Part shown: positions 43,687 through 51,556 of the stretch, piece by piece | Layout of the letters: every line of letters starts with the position of its first letter | Numbering within the stretch: the first letter of the stretch is position 1 | Origin: TH5896 sp049578985 | GTDB taxonomy: Archaea; Thermoproteota; Nitrososphaeria; Nitrososphaerales; Nitrososphaeraceae | Length of the DNA stretch: 64,000 nucleotides | Assembly (NCBI GenBank): GCA_049578985.1 | Contig: JBAUMZ010000114.1 | Span: 1-64,000, forward strand | Reading direction: 5' to 3' | Translations under genes and position numbers: made by a program | The notes under the pieces: generated by a model | Seen by the model: only the letters and a program-made list of their open reading frames with translations | Database searches by the model: none | Told to the model about the DNA's origin: nothing

Positions 43687-44238
43687 ATGGTTAAAACAGA
43701 ATCCACAAACGCCCTTAAGACTGGCCAACCTGCTCCGCAATTTAGATTGAGGGGGATTGACGGAAATGCATACTCGTTAGAAGATTTTTCGGAGAGCAAA
43801 ACATTGTTGGTCGTCTTCATTTGCAACCATTGCCCATACGTAAAGGCTAGGATTGGCGACCTTGTTGAGCTCCAATCGAAATTTTCAACAGATGAATTGA
43901 CTATATTAGCTATTAATAGTAACGATCCCAATTACGATAACGAAGGATTTGATAACATGATCAAGTTTGGAAGAGAGTACAAACTTAATTTCCCATACTT
44001 AATTGACGAGAGTCAAACTATAGCACGATCGTATGGTGCCGTTTGTACCCCAGACCCATTTCTTTTTGATGATAAGCGCAGACTCGTATATCATGGACGT
44101 ATAAATGATGCAGTCGATCCGCAGATGAGTCCTAAAATTCCCATCCTTGAGGACAATGTTAAGGGGCTCCTTTCAGGAAATACTATCGAAAAAGATTTCT
44201 TTCCTTCAATCGGATGTTCCATTAAGTGGATTAGCTGA
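43687..44238 (+). CDS. Redoxin/thioredoxin-like protein with CNHC motif
   Basis: A thiol redox protein of the AhpC/TSA-related family that has the pattern FICNHCPYVKARIGDL, with C46-N-H-C49. The N-terminal TGQPAPQFRLRGIDGNAYSL and the later AVCTPDPFLFD are the typical redoxin segments. No signal peptide. The frame extends back to 43471, but the ATG at 43687 is chosen, since the TATA box at 43641 places transcription start after the earlier codons. Length 183. Its substrate is not known; similar proteins occur in many oxygen-exposed microbes. Confidence 0.85.
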   Translation: MVKTESTNALKTGQPAPQFRLRGIDGNAYSLEDFSESKTLLVVFICNHCPYVKARIGDLVELQSKFSTDELTILAINSNDPNYDNEGFDNMIKFGREYKLNFPYLIDESQTIARSYGAVCTPDPFLFDDKRRLVYHGRINDAVDPQMSPKIPILEDNVKGLLSGNTIEKDFFPSIGCSIKWIS

Positions 44239-44305
44239 AGATATTCTTCCCCAATGTATTGATGTATCTCTTTTCAGGAGATGATGGCTGGAACTAAGTA
44301 TTCGC

Positions 44306-46183
44306 CTAACCATACTTATATGAGACGCCCTTAACACCGCGAGGATGTCTCCATATGGTTTCGTATGCACAAGTACCACACTCTATACACCCCTCATGTT
44401 GCAAAATTACATCTCCATTTTCGCCACTGTAACAGCGGGTAGGACATAAAGTCACCATCTTTTGCATAAATTCACTTCGAGGCTTTGTAACCTGGATATG
44501 CGGTACTGAATCATCATCGTAATCCAGTTTCGCGATCCTCTCTTGCAATGACGGAGTATTTGGGACGTAATTACTATCAATCGGCTTGCCTAACCTATCA
44601 GCTAACTCGACGGGAACATTTACATAAGTATCAACAGATTCAACCAATGGCAATAGACGGTCAAATCCGAGCATGTTTGCAAATCCTACCGCGATGCCTC
44701 TTAAGGTACTGCTGGACATTAACTTGAAAATCATTCCATATCTAGAACCGACTATATCTTTTGGTATGTTCTTGCTACATTCAAGGAAAATCTTCAGGTA
44801 CTCCTTGTCAATTTCCTTCATATCTCTCGTATAGGGGCTCTCTTCTACAGATTTTGTGTAGAAACTACCAAGATATTGCTCATCAAAATTGTTCCTATCT
44901 AAAGACCGCGCGACAGCATTAGCCGCCCTTACTGCATCATCTATACCTACATTAAGCCCCTCAATTCTGGGACCTATAAAAACTCCACGCCCAGCTGCAT
45001 CGCCAATGAATAGTATATTTTTATAATAGGGGGCTTTCATCCTACATCGCTTGCCATCGGGAATTAATCTAGCGCTGTATTCTAATTCGACGTAATTATC
45101 GCCAAATTCACAGTTGTATTTTTCTATTAACTCCTTCTCTAGTATGGTGATCCTACTCTCTATCTCTTCCTTTGTCTTATATTTGCCGCTCTCAATTAGC
45201 CGCTTGATTCCATCTTTAGAATAGTATTCTGAACGGAGATTGTTCCAAACCTTTAGTAACTTGACTGCCATGAAATGCTGACGAATCTCTTCGTCTTTTG
45301 AGATCATGGCGTGATTAGACTTCCGTGTTGGAACTCTGTCTTTGATAAATTCTGCTACTAATGGATTTTGTATTAATGCATCGATTAGTCCTGAAGGTTC
45401 AACTGGACTATCCATCATTGAATCCATGTGATATACGGCACCAAGAGACATGGTGTCTCTATTCGTATACAAGAAACCTCCGCCTATATGATTCATAGTC
45501 ACATCCCCCGCGAACAAATGCGCGGCCCCTTCCTCGCTTGTAATATTAAACCTTTCTTCCAAAATTGTTTCAGGAAGCTTGACTACTACCTTTACTCCTT
45601 GATAAAGTTGTTCTGAAGAGAACTTGTTTCTCGCTCTAGTAACATCAGCTAGTTCAGAGTTTGTGCCATCAGCCGCAATGACCGCCTTTACCCTAAATGG
45701 GGCTAGCTCATCTGTCTCTATTACAGTATCATTACTACCCTTTTCCCATCTAACTGATTTCACATGGACCCCAGATATTATCCCACCCCCCATTTTTTCT
45801 GACAAGTCACTTGCCTCTTTGGCAAGCCATGGGATGAGTTTGCTTAGTAAGACAGAGTAGGCATAATTAATCTGATATTCGTGGACTGGAGTTAAATCAA
45901 TAGAGTACAATTTATTTTTAGATGTGGCGTGCAATATGTACTGGGTAATAGCACGCTCATACGGTGCCTCGTCAATAAATTCCCTTCCGAACACATCTTC
46001 AATATTATACACTCTACCATTTTTCGGTTTTTTGGAGTAGAGAATTCCTCCCGAAACATTCTTAGTTCCTGCGACGCTCCCTGCTTCAAGCAAAACAGCC
46101 TGTTTTCCTAGGTTTGAGAGTTGGCGTAGTGCGGTAAGACCACTGGTTCCACCTCCAACTACCGCGACATCATATCTCTCCAT
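44306..46183 (-). CDS. fixC: Electron-transfer flavoprotein:quinone oxidoreductase with fused ferredoxin domain (FixC-FixX)
   Basis: This is an FAD flavoprotein that passes electrons from ETF to the membrane quinone pool. The N-terminal FAD motif is AVVGGGTSGLTALRQL, and the second FAD segment is NILFIGDAAGRGVFIGPRIE. Residues about 575-625 match a FixX-type 4Fe-4S ferredoxin with CPTRCY and CIECGTC and the C-terminal WRHPRGVKGVSYKYG. In bacteria FixC and FixX are usually separate proteins; here they are one. It follows fixB by 3 nt. Electron donors could be acyl-CoA or other dehydrogenases not in this window. Confidence 0.9.
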   Translation of the reverse strand: MERYDVAVVGGGTSGLTALRQLSNLGKQAVLLEAGSVAGTKNVSGGILYSKKPKNGRVYNIEDVFGREFIDEAPYERAITQYILHATSKNKLYSIDLTPVHEYQINYAYSVLLSKLIPWLAKEASDLSEKMGGGIISGVHVKSVRWEKGSNDTVIETDELAPFRVKAVIAADGTNSELADVTRARNKFSSEQLYQGVKVVVKLPETILEERFNITSEEGAAHLFAGDVTMNHIGGGFLYTNRDTMSLGAVYHMDSMMDSPVEPSGLIDALIQNPLVAEFIKDRVPTRKSNHAMISKDEEIRQHFMAVKLLKVWNNLRSEYYSKDGIKRLIESGKYKTKEEIESRITILEKELIEKYNCEFGDNYVELEYSARLIPDGKRCRMKAPYYKNILFIGDAAGRGVFIGPRIEGLNVGIDDAVRAANAVARSLDRNNFDEQYLGSFYTKSVEESPYTRDMKEIDKEYLKIFLECSKNIPKDIVGSRYGMIFKLMSSSTLRGIAVGFANMLGFDRLLPLVESVDTYVNVPVELADRLGKPIDSNYVPNTPSLQERIAKLDYDDDSVPHIQVTKPRSEFMQKMVTLCPTRCYSGENGDVILQHEGCIECGTCAYETIWRHPRGVKGVSYKYG

Positions 46184-46186
46184 GTC

Positions 46187-47422
46187 TTAAGCCCTCTTTT
46201 CAATCGTTAACATATGTTTTTTTATAAGTTCGGTGAGAACGGGCAAAACTTGCTCCATTCGACCTCTTATGAATAGGTCACATTCATCTCTAAATGCTGC
46301 ATCTGTGTCAGGATTTATTACAACCACAAATCCTGATTCTTTCATACCTGCGATGTGTTGAACTGCCCCGCTGATGCCTATGGCAATATATACTACAGGT
46401 GAAACTTTTCTACCACTGGTGCCAATCACCCGTTCTGGAACCATGTAGGACAGCAGATGCTGATCCTTAGTCTGATAAGGTCTCTTTGAGATTGGAAGAG
46501 ATACGCCTATCTCTGCATTGAGTGACTTAGCGAATTCTTCAATCAATTTGAAATTCTCTTCCGGAGAATCTCTTATCCCTCGACCATAACTAACTATGAT
46601 TTTACAACTCTCAAAATCAATCGTAGATTTTATAATGTTTCTGCTTAGAACCTTGACTCTTAAATCTTCGTCGGAGATCCGGGGTTCAAAATCTATAAAC
46701 GTTCCTGTCCGCTGATCTTCCTTGGTTATCGGCTCGAAGACCCCTGGAATGATACTGCATGACTGCGGGTGATATTCTCTTGCGATAGCAGGATTCCTAT
46801 TATCAAGGCATAGAATAGTAGTCCACAAGAATCCAGAGAAGTCTGGCCTATACATTTCTAGAGTTTTATCATATTTGGCAAGTTGACCTTTAGTCTTGTG
46901 TTCGTGCCTGATTTCCAGATCCGAAATTACCAATTTATTAATATCTGATGCCAGCCCAGACTCGAGTTGTGCCATCACGGTTGAAGACAAATGCCGTCCA
47001 GTGTTATCCGCTGAAAAGAACATGTACCTAGGTTTTTTGTAATTTTCATAACCAATTGGAGATATCGATCCTGCGACATTCTTGTCCTCAACTATTTGAC
47101 AGATTATCTTCGTGTACAATAGATTGGTATAGTGTCTTAACGAAGGATGATTTGCATACACCACTACATCTGCACCAGACTTAATTAGATCGTCACACAA
47201 ATGTCTAACATTATCGCCTAGTACCACAGCAACCACTTTTTCATTACTGGAGTATTTCTTATTGAAATTATCCATAAGTCGTCTCGCTTCGCCTAACATT
47301 TCCAAGCTAATCGGCACTGGAATGCCTTCTTCGTGCTCTATCACAACATAGAGATGTTGGTAAGGCTCAGCTATACCTAAATTTTCAGAGTTCGATTCTA
47401 AATTGTGTGTTGGTTCGCTCAT
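46187..47422 (-). CDS. fixB: Electron transfer flavoprotein subunit alpha
   Basis: ETF alpha binds FAD and hands electrons to the FixC-FixX protein. The C-terminal FAD domain is clear, with IIVSYGRGIRDSPEENFKLI, ISKRPYQTKD, IGTSGRKVSPVVYIAIGISGAVQH and VVINPDTDAAFRDECD. The N-terminal part of about 70 residues before the usual start is an extension. Length is 411, longer than the usual 320. Its ATG overlaps the ETF beta stop as ATGA. Confidence 0.93.
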   Translation of the reverse strand: MSEPTHNLESNSENLGIAEPYQHLYVVIEHEEGIPVPISLEMLGEARRLMDNFNKKYSSNEKVVAVVLGDNVRHLCDDLIKSGADVVVYANHPSLRHYTNLLYTKIICQIVEDKNVAGSISPIGYENYKKPRYMFFSADNTGRHLSSTVMAQLESGLASDINKLVISDLEIRHEHKTKGQLAKYDKTLEMYRPDFSGFLWTTILCLDNRNPAIAREYHPQSCSIIPGVFEPITKEDQRTGTFIDFEPRISDEDLRVKVLSRNIIKSTIDFESCKIIVSYGRGIRDSPEENFKLIEEFAKSLNAEIGVSLPISKRPYQTKDQHLLSYMVPERVIGTSGRKVSPVVYIAIGISGAVQHIAGMKESGFVVVINPDTDAAFRDECDLFIRGRMEQVLPVLTELIKKHMLTIEKRA

Positions 47423-48309
47423 TTTATTGGCACCTCCGTCATAAGTTGAAGCAGTTTTTTTGCAACGGTCTCGAGCTGAGCCGCATCATTCCCGTCAATA
47501 AACTCGACTCTCCTCTTGGCCCTCGCCTTTGGAATCTTTTCTACTTTATACACAATCGTTGGCGAACCCGGGAGACCAACAAAGCTAGGATCCGCGCCGA
47601 GACCCTCAGAATTATATACTTGAAGATATTTTTCATAATTGTCGGCCTTGCTTCTTGCTTCATTTAGATTCCTAGCCAAGGAGAGCCTCTCTGATACTGT
47701 ATTAAATGATGGTTTGTACGAAGGATCGGCTGATATGAAAACTGGTAGAGGAGCTTGAATCTCTTCTATCACATCATAAAACCCATATAATGAGATGAAT
47801 CGTGTAGCTTGTATACTTCTACTCTCTTGATCGATATGGAAGTCGATAACATTTCCTATGAACGGATAACCAAGTTTCCATGCGGTCTGTGGACCAGTTT
47901 GGCCAGTTTCGCCGTCTGATGCTCTATGACCAGAAATGACGATATCAGCACCCAACCCGTTATTCATACGTGATACGCCTAGTCTAAGCACCTCTGCAGT
48001 CGCCAAGGTATCCGCGCCGGCAAATATCCTATCGCTATACAGATGTAATTCATCTGCGTTGGAAATGATTTGAGCCTGTCTCAACGCCTGATTAGCAATG
48101 GGTGGTCCCATTGTACCAATTGCCACTCTAGCATCATATTTTACCTTACAATAAAAGGCGGCCAGTGTGGCTGCGGCGCTATGAGGGCCAAGTATATTTT
48201 TGGTTTCTGCCCTGTTAAGAGTGCCATCAGGATTGTAGCTTACGTTTCCTTCGCTAAAGTCCGGCTCTAATTTGACTATTACGCCCACATTCAATGGTCG
48301 TACTGGCAT
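47419..48309 (-). CDS. fixA: Electron transfer flavoprotein subunit beta
   Basis: ETF beta, partner of alpha. The start region NVGVIVKLEPDFSEGNVSY, the GADTLATAEVL nucleotide-binding motif and SGHRASDGETGQTGPQTAWKLG are diagnostic. The frame allows ATG at 48327, but a TATA box at 48334-48343 puts transcription start near 48312, so the ATG at 48309 is chosen. This gives 296 residues. First gene of the fixA-fixB-fixCX operon. Confidence 0.93.
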   Translation of the reverse strand: MPVRPLNVGVIVKLEPDFSEGNVSYNPDGTLNRAETKNILGPHSAAATLAAFYCKVKYDARVAIGTMGPPIANQALRQAQIISNADELHLYSDRIFAGADTLATAEVLRLGVSRMNNGLGADIVISGHRASDGETGQTGPQTAWKLGYPFIGNVIDFHIDQESRSIQATRFISLYGFYDVIEEIQAPLPVFISADPSYKPSFNTVSERLSLARNLNEARSKADNYEKYLQVYNSEGLGADPSFVGLPGSPTIVYKVEKIPKARAKRRVEFIDGNDAAQLETVAKKLLQLMTEVPIK

Positions 48310-48333
48310 GCAGTCATACCTACCCATAGATAC

Positions 48334-48343
48334 CCTTTAAATG
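48334..48343 (-). promoter_or_regulatory. TATA box of the ETF operon
   Basis: CCATTTAAAG on the minus strand, about 27 nt before ATG 48309 of fixA. It decides between two in-frame start codons. Confidence 0.4.
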
Positions 48344-48408
48344 GCTTTTGGATAGGGCTCACAGGAAATCTATGATTATTTTTAAGACTTATAAATATGC
48401 ATTAATTT

Positions 48409-49137
48409 TTACTGAGCTTGAGGTAAGCTTAAGGTTTGTTCAAGGTAATACGAACGCAATTGGTCATATGAGCTTCTCAATTCCTTGTATAACCCGGGCA
48501 TTCGTGGCTCTAGCATCGTGTAGGCTAGATAAAAGTCCTCAGCCTCCAAAAGGTATCTTTTTATTTTCGCATAGATTACGGGTTTCTTATTCGTTGAAGC
48601 AGTATACTCTATGAACTTCATGTTGTTTACCCGATCAAGAAGCTTTATGCACTTAAGGTCATAATCTGCATTGGCCAAATGAGCACAGTAATCCTGAAAT
48701 CTTTCTTGTTCGATGTACTTGTTAGAGGCCTTACTCCCGTATGAATCCAGCGCGGGAGTTTTTAAAGAGTGAAGCACATCAAGCACTCGACTTCCAAACT
48801 GATATCGTAGATATGCGTCGAATCCGTAAGATTTAGTTTCATAAAGATTGAGGATTCGATCGTTATCCTCTAGGACGTCATGTAAAACTGCGCTTGCAAT
48901 CTCCACTGTTGTAATGGCTTTGTTATTTTGCCTATAATGGACTGTCACGTTTTTTGCCACTGGCCAAATATGGGTGTTTAAGAATGAAGATACCCCGTCT
49001 TCTCTTTTTACACCTTCATGAACTTCTTCGGCAACAGAGATCGCACTCTCAAGGAAACCGTCTACTCGAATGTTTGCATCATTTTCTAAAAACGAAAGAA
49101 AAGATTCTTTACTTAGCAATTCGATGGACAATTCCAC
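48409..49137 (-). CDS. HD-domain hydrolase of RelA/SpoT (ppGpp hydrolase) type
   Basis: This resembles the hydrolase half of RelA/SpoT and the MESH1 proteins that remove pyrophosphate from (p)ppGpp. The motif order matches: VHEGVKREDGVSSFLNTHIWP (His40 and His56), ASAVLHDVLEDN (His86-Asp87 and Glu90-Asp91) and CIKLLDRVNNMKF (Asp168). No synthetase domain follows. It is a stand-alone alarmone hydrolase or a hydrolase of another nucleotide (inference). Length 242 fits a single HD domain. It is 81 nt upstream of the ETF operon and is on the same strand. Confidence 0.8.
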   Translation of the reverse strand: MELSIELLSKESFLSFLENDANIRVDGFLESAISVAEEVHEGVKREDGVSSFLNTHIWPVAKNVTVHYRQNNKAITTVEIASAVLHDVLEDNDRILNLYETKSYGFDAYLRYQFGSRVLDVLHSLKTPALDSYGSKASNKYIEQERFQDYCAHLANADYDLKCIKLLDRVNNMKFIEYTASTNKKPVIYAKIKRYLLEAEDFYLAYTMLEPRMPGLYKELRSSYDQLRSYYLEQTLSLPQAQ

Positions 49138-49171
49138 ACCATAATATATGCGAAGTTAAAGAAAAGGTTTG

Positions 49172-49318
49172 CTAGACAATTTTGGCCACAGCCCTATCGA
49201 GTACTGCTTCAATCATAAGTTCTTCCAGTGCCCAAAAGAAATTCATTCCCTTTAGGCACAAAGTTTCAGAATTTGTACTAGATGATTCGTCTAGCATAAT
49301 CTTTCCCTGCAATACCAT
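49172..49318 (-). CDS. Small 48-residue ORF upstream of the HD hydrolase
   Basis: ATG at 49318 to TAG at 49172. The translation begins MVLQGKIMLDESSS and ends AVLDRAVAKIV, with an amphipathic helical C-terminal half including MNFFWALEELMIEAV. The stop is 34 nt before the HD-hydrolase start in the same direction. I do not know the family; it may be real because the composition is protein-like, but support is only the reading frame. Confidence 0.4.
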   Translation of the reverse strand: MVLQGKIMLDESSSTNSETLCLKGMNFFWALEELMIEAVLDRAVAKIV

Positions 49319-49360
49319 TAGGATTAGACCTGTTCACCACCCACATACATGAATCTTGGT

Positions 49361-49414
49361 TATTGATCTAGATTACTTTAAGCAAAGCGAATATTGATCT
49401 AGATTACTTTAAGC
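49361..49414. repeat. Two copies of a 23-bp direct repeat upstream of uvrB
   Basis: Copies at 49361-49383 and 49392-49414, identical in 23 positions, with a 31-bp period. The core is ATTGATCTAGATTACTTTAA and contains the 8-bp palindrome ATCTAGAT. They lie between the small ORF and uvrB, about 150-200 bp before the uvrB start. They may be regulator sites for either flanking gene. Confidence 0.6.
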
Positions 49415-49564
49415 GAAGTCACTTCTGGAGTAACTATAGTGACTGCAGTTAGTCTGGTTCTTCCGAAATGCAGTGGCATTCTTCCTTGCGATCCGAGATA
49501 AATGAATCTTTTCCTCTGTTTGTAAATAGTATTATATTCGCGTAATGATCTTTGTAAGGATGAA
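49415..49564. other. uvrB upstream region
   Basis: It holds ACTATAGT at 49433-49440 and a TATA-like stretch TATTATATTC at about 49528-49537, placed to give transcription start near 49560, just before the TTG of uvrB. No other gene is seen. Confidence 0.4.
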
Positions 49565-51538
49565 TTGTCTCGGAGCAATACTAAGTCTGGTAAGTTCACG
49601 CTATCTCCGAATAGCTTTCCTCCTAGTGGAGATCAGCCAGCTGCGATTTCCAAACTCTCTTATGGAGCCTTAGAGAAGAGTGGTTGCCAAACTCTACTTG
49701 GGGTTACTGGGAGTGGGAAGACTTTTACGATTGCAAATGTGATAGCAGCTGTTAACAAGAATACTTTAATAATATCCCACAATAAGACGTTGGCGGCTCA
49801 GCTTTATACCGAATTAAAGGAATTTTTCCCGCAAAACAATGTAGGTTATTTTGTGAGCTTTTATGATTACTATCAACCGGAGAGCTACCTCCCTCAGACG
49901 GATACTTACATTGAAAAGGACACCGAGATAAATGAAAGAATAGAGAAAATGCGGTTAGAGGCAACAGCAATGTTGATGTCTGGGGAGCCTACCATCACAG
50001 TTGCTACCGTTTCATGTATATACTCTCTAGGCTCTCCCGTTGAATGGGACCAGAATTCAATACTACTAGACAGAAATTCGAAGGTTGACCGAAAGTGGAT
50101 TATTAGTAGGCTTATAGATGCTCGTTACGAAAGGAACGATCTTTCGTTAAAGGCTGGCGTATTTAGAGTGCGTGGGAATACTATTGACATTATCCCTGCA
50201 TACTCTGAGGATCTTTTGAGGATAGAGATTTTTGGGCAAGATATCGAAATGATGTCTCTTCACGATCCCATTACCATGGATCTCAAGAGAGAGATACATA
50301 GAGTGAAGATATTCCCAGCCAAGCATTATGTTGTTGGTGACGATAGAAGACAATCAGCTATCACAGCTATACGTCAAGAGCTTGAAGAATGGCTACCCAA
50401 TCTCCCTTCTGAACTTGAAAGGCAGAGGCTCACCTCCAGAACTAATTATGATACAGAAATGATACAAGAATTAGGCTATTGCCAGGGTATAGAAAATTAC
50501 TCTAGGCACTTCGATGGAAGAAAATCTGGTGATCCTCCATATTGCCTTTTGGATTTCTTTGGAGAAGATTTTATTCTGGTTATAGATGAATCTCATGTTA
50601 CTATACCCCAGTTACATGCAATGTTTAATGGTGATTATGGAAGAAAGAAAACACTTATTGATTATGGATTTCGACTCCCAAGTGCAGCAGATAACCGACC
50701 TTTGAAATTCAAAGAGTTTGAAAATTATATGAAGAACGTAATTTTCATTTCAGCTACCCCAGCCGATTATGAATTGAAACGGAGCTGGCAGGTTGTCGAG
50801 CAATTGGTGAGGCCAACCGGTCTGATTGATCCTGAAGTTGAGGTGCGAGAGGCGCGAAATCAAATGCAAGATCTAATCCAAGAGATTCGAAGGCAAATAA
50901 AGAGGAAACAGAGGACTCTTGTCACGACTTTGACAAAGAGGATGTCAGAGGATCTTGCCGATTTTTTAACTGAAAAGGATATTAGAGTAAGATATATTCA
51001 TTCGGAGATAAAAGGCTTGGATAGAACTGAGCTTCTGCGTCGATTGAGAATCGGTGAATTCGACGTGTTGGTGGGCGTAAATCTACTTAGGGAAGGTCTT
51101 GATCTTCCTGAAGTATCATTAGTCGCAATTTTGGATGCGGATAAGGAGGGATTTCTACGAAACTCTACCAGCCTTGTGCAGACTTTTGGAAGGGCTGCCA
51201 GAAATATTGATGGAAGAGTTATCCTTTACGCAGAAAAGGTCACTGATTCAATGAAACGAGCAATTGGTGAGAGCGATCGGCGGCGTGAAAAGCAAATTGA
51301 ATATAACACGAGAAATAATATTATACCAAAATCCATTGTAAAACCCATAACAAGCGCTGAGAATGATTCTGTAGATGTGAATATTAAATCGATGAGTAAG
51401 TCAGATCTTGCTAAACTTGCGCATAATACAGAAGCTCAGATGATAAAGAATGCAGATGATCTCGATTTTGAACGTGCAATCGAATTGAGAAGCAAATTAT
51501 ACAGAATAAAAAGAGCCTTAGGAGAACCTGTAATTTAA
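49565..51538 (+). CDS. uvrB: Excinuclease ABC subunit B
   Basis: DNA-damage-verifying helicase-like subunit of bacterial-type nucleotide excision repair. The Walker A motif GVTGSGKT is at 46-53; the beta-hairpin region YDYYQPESYLPQTDTYIEKD, the Walker B-like DESHVT and the helicase motif QTFGRAARN are all present. The C-terminal UVR domain ends around 655 with DLDFERAIELRSKLYRIK. Length 657 is typical. Start is TTG. uvrA begins 12-18 nt later, so the genes form one operon. Confidence 0.96.
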   Translation: MSRSNTKSGKFTLSPNSFPPSGDQPAAISKLSYGALEKSGCQTLLGVTGSGKTFTIANVIAAVNKNTLIISHNKTLAAQLYTELKEFFPQNNVGYFVSFYDYYQPESYLPQTDTYIEKDTEINERIEKMRLEATAMLMSGEPTITVATVSCIYSLGSPVEWDQNSILLDRNSKVDRKWIISRLIDARYERNDLSLKAGVFRVRGNTIDIIPAYSEDLLRIEIFGQDIEMMSLHDPITMDLKREIHRVKIFPAKHYVVGDDRRQSAITAIRQELEEWLPNLPSELERQRLTSRTNYDTEMIQELGYCQGIENYSRHFDGRKSGDPPYCLLDFFGEDFILVIDESHVTIPQLHAMFNGDYGRKKTLIDYGFRLPSAADNRPLKFKEFENYMKNVIFISATPADYELKRSWQVVEQLVRPTGLIDPEVEVREARNQMQDLIQEIRRQIKRKQRTLVTTLTKRMSEDLADFLTEKDIRVRYIHSEIKGLDRTELLRRLRIGEFDVLVGVNLLREGLDLPEVSLVAILDADKEGFLRNSTSLVQTFGRAARNIDGRVILYAEKVTDSMKRAIGESDRRREKQIEYNTRNNIIPKSIVKPITSAENDSVDVNIKSMSKSDLAKLAHNTEAQMIKNADDLDFERAIELRSKLYRIKRALGEPVI

Positions 51539-51556
51539 AGGGCTTAGGGATTGTCT

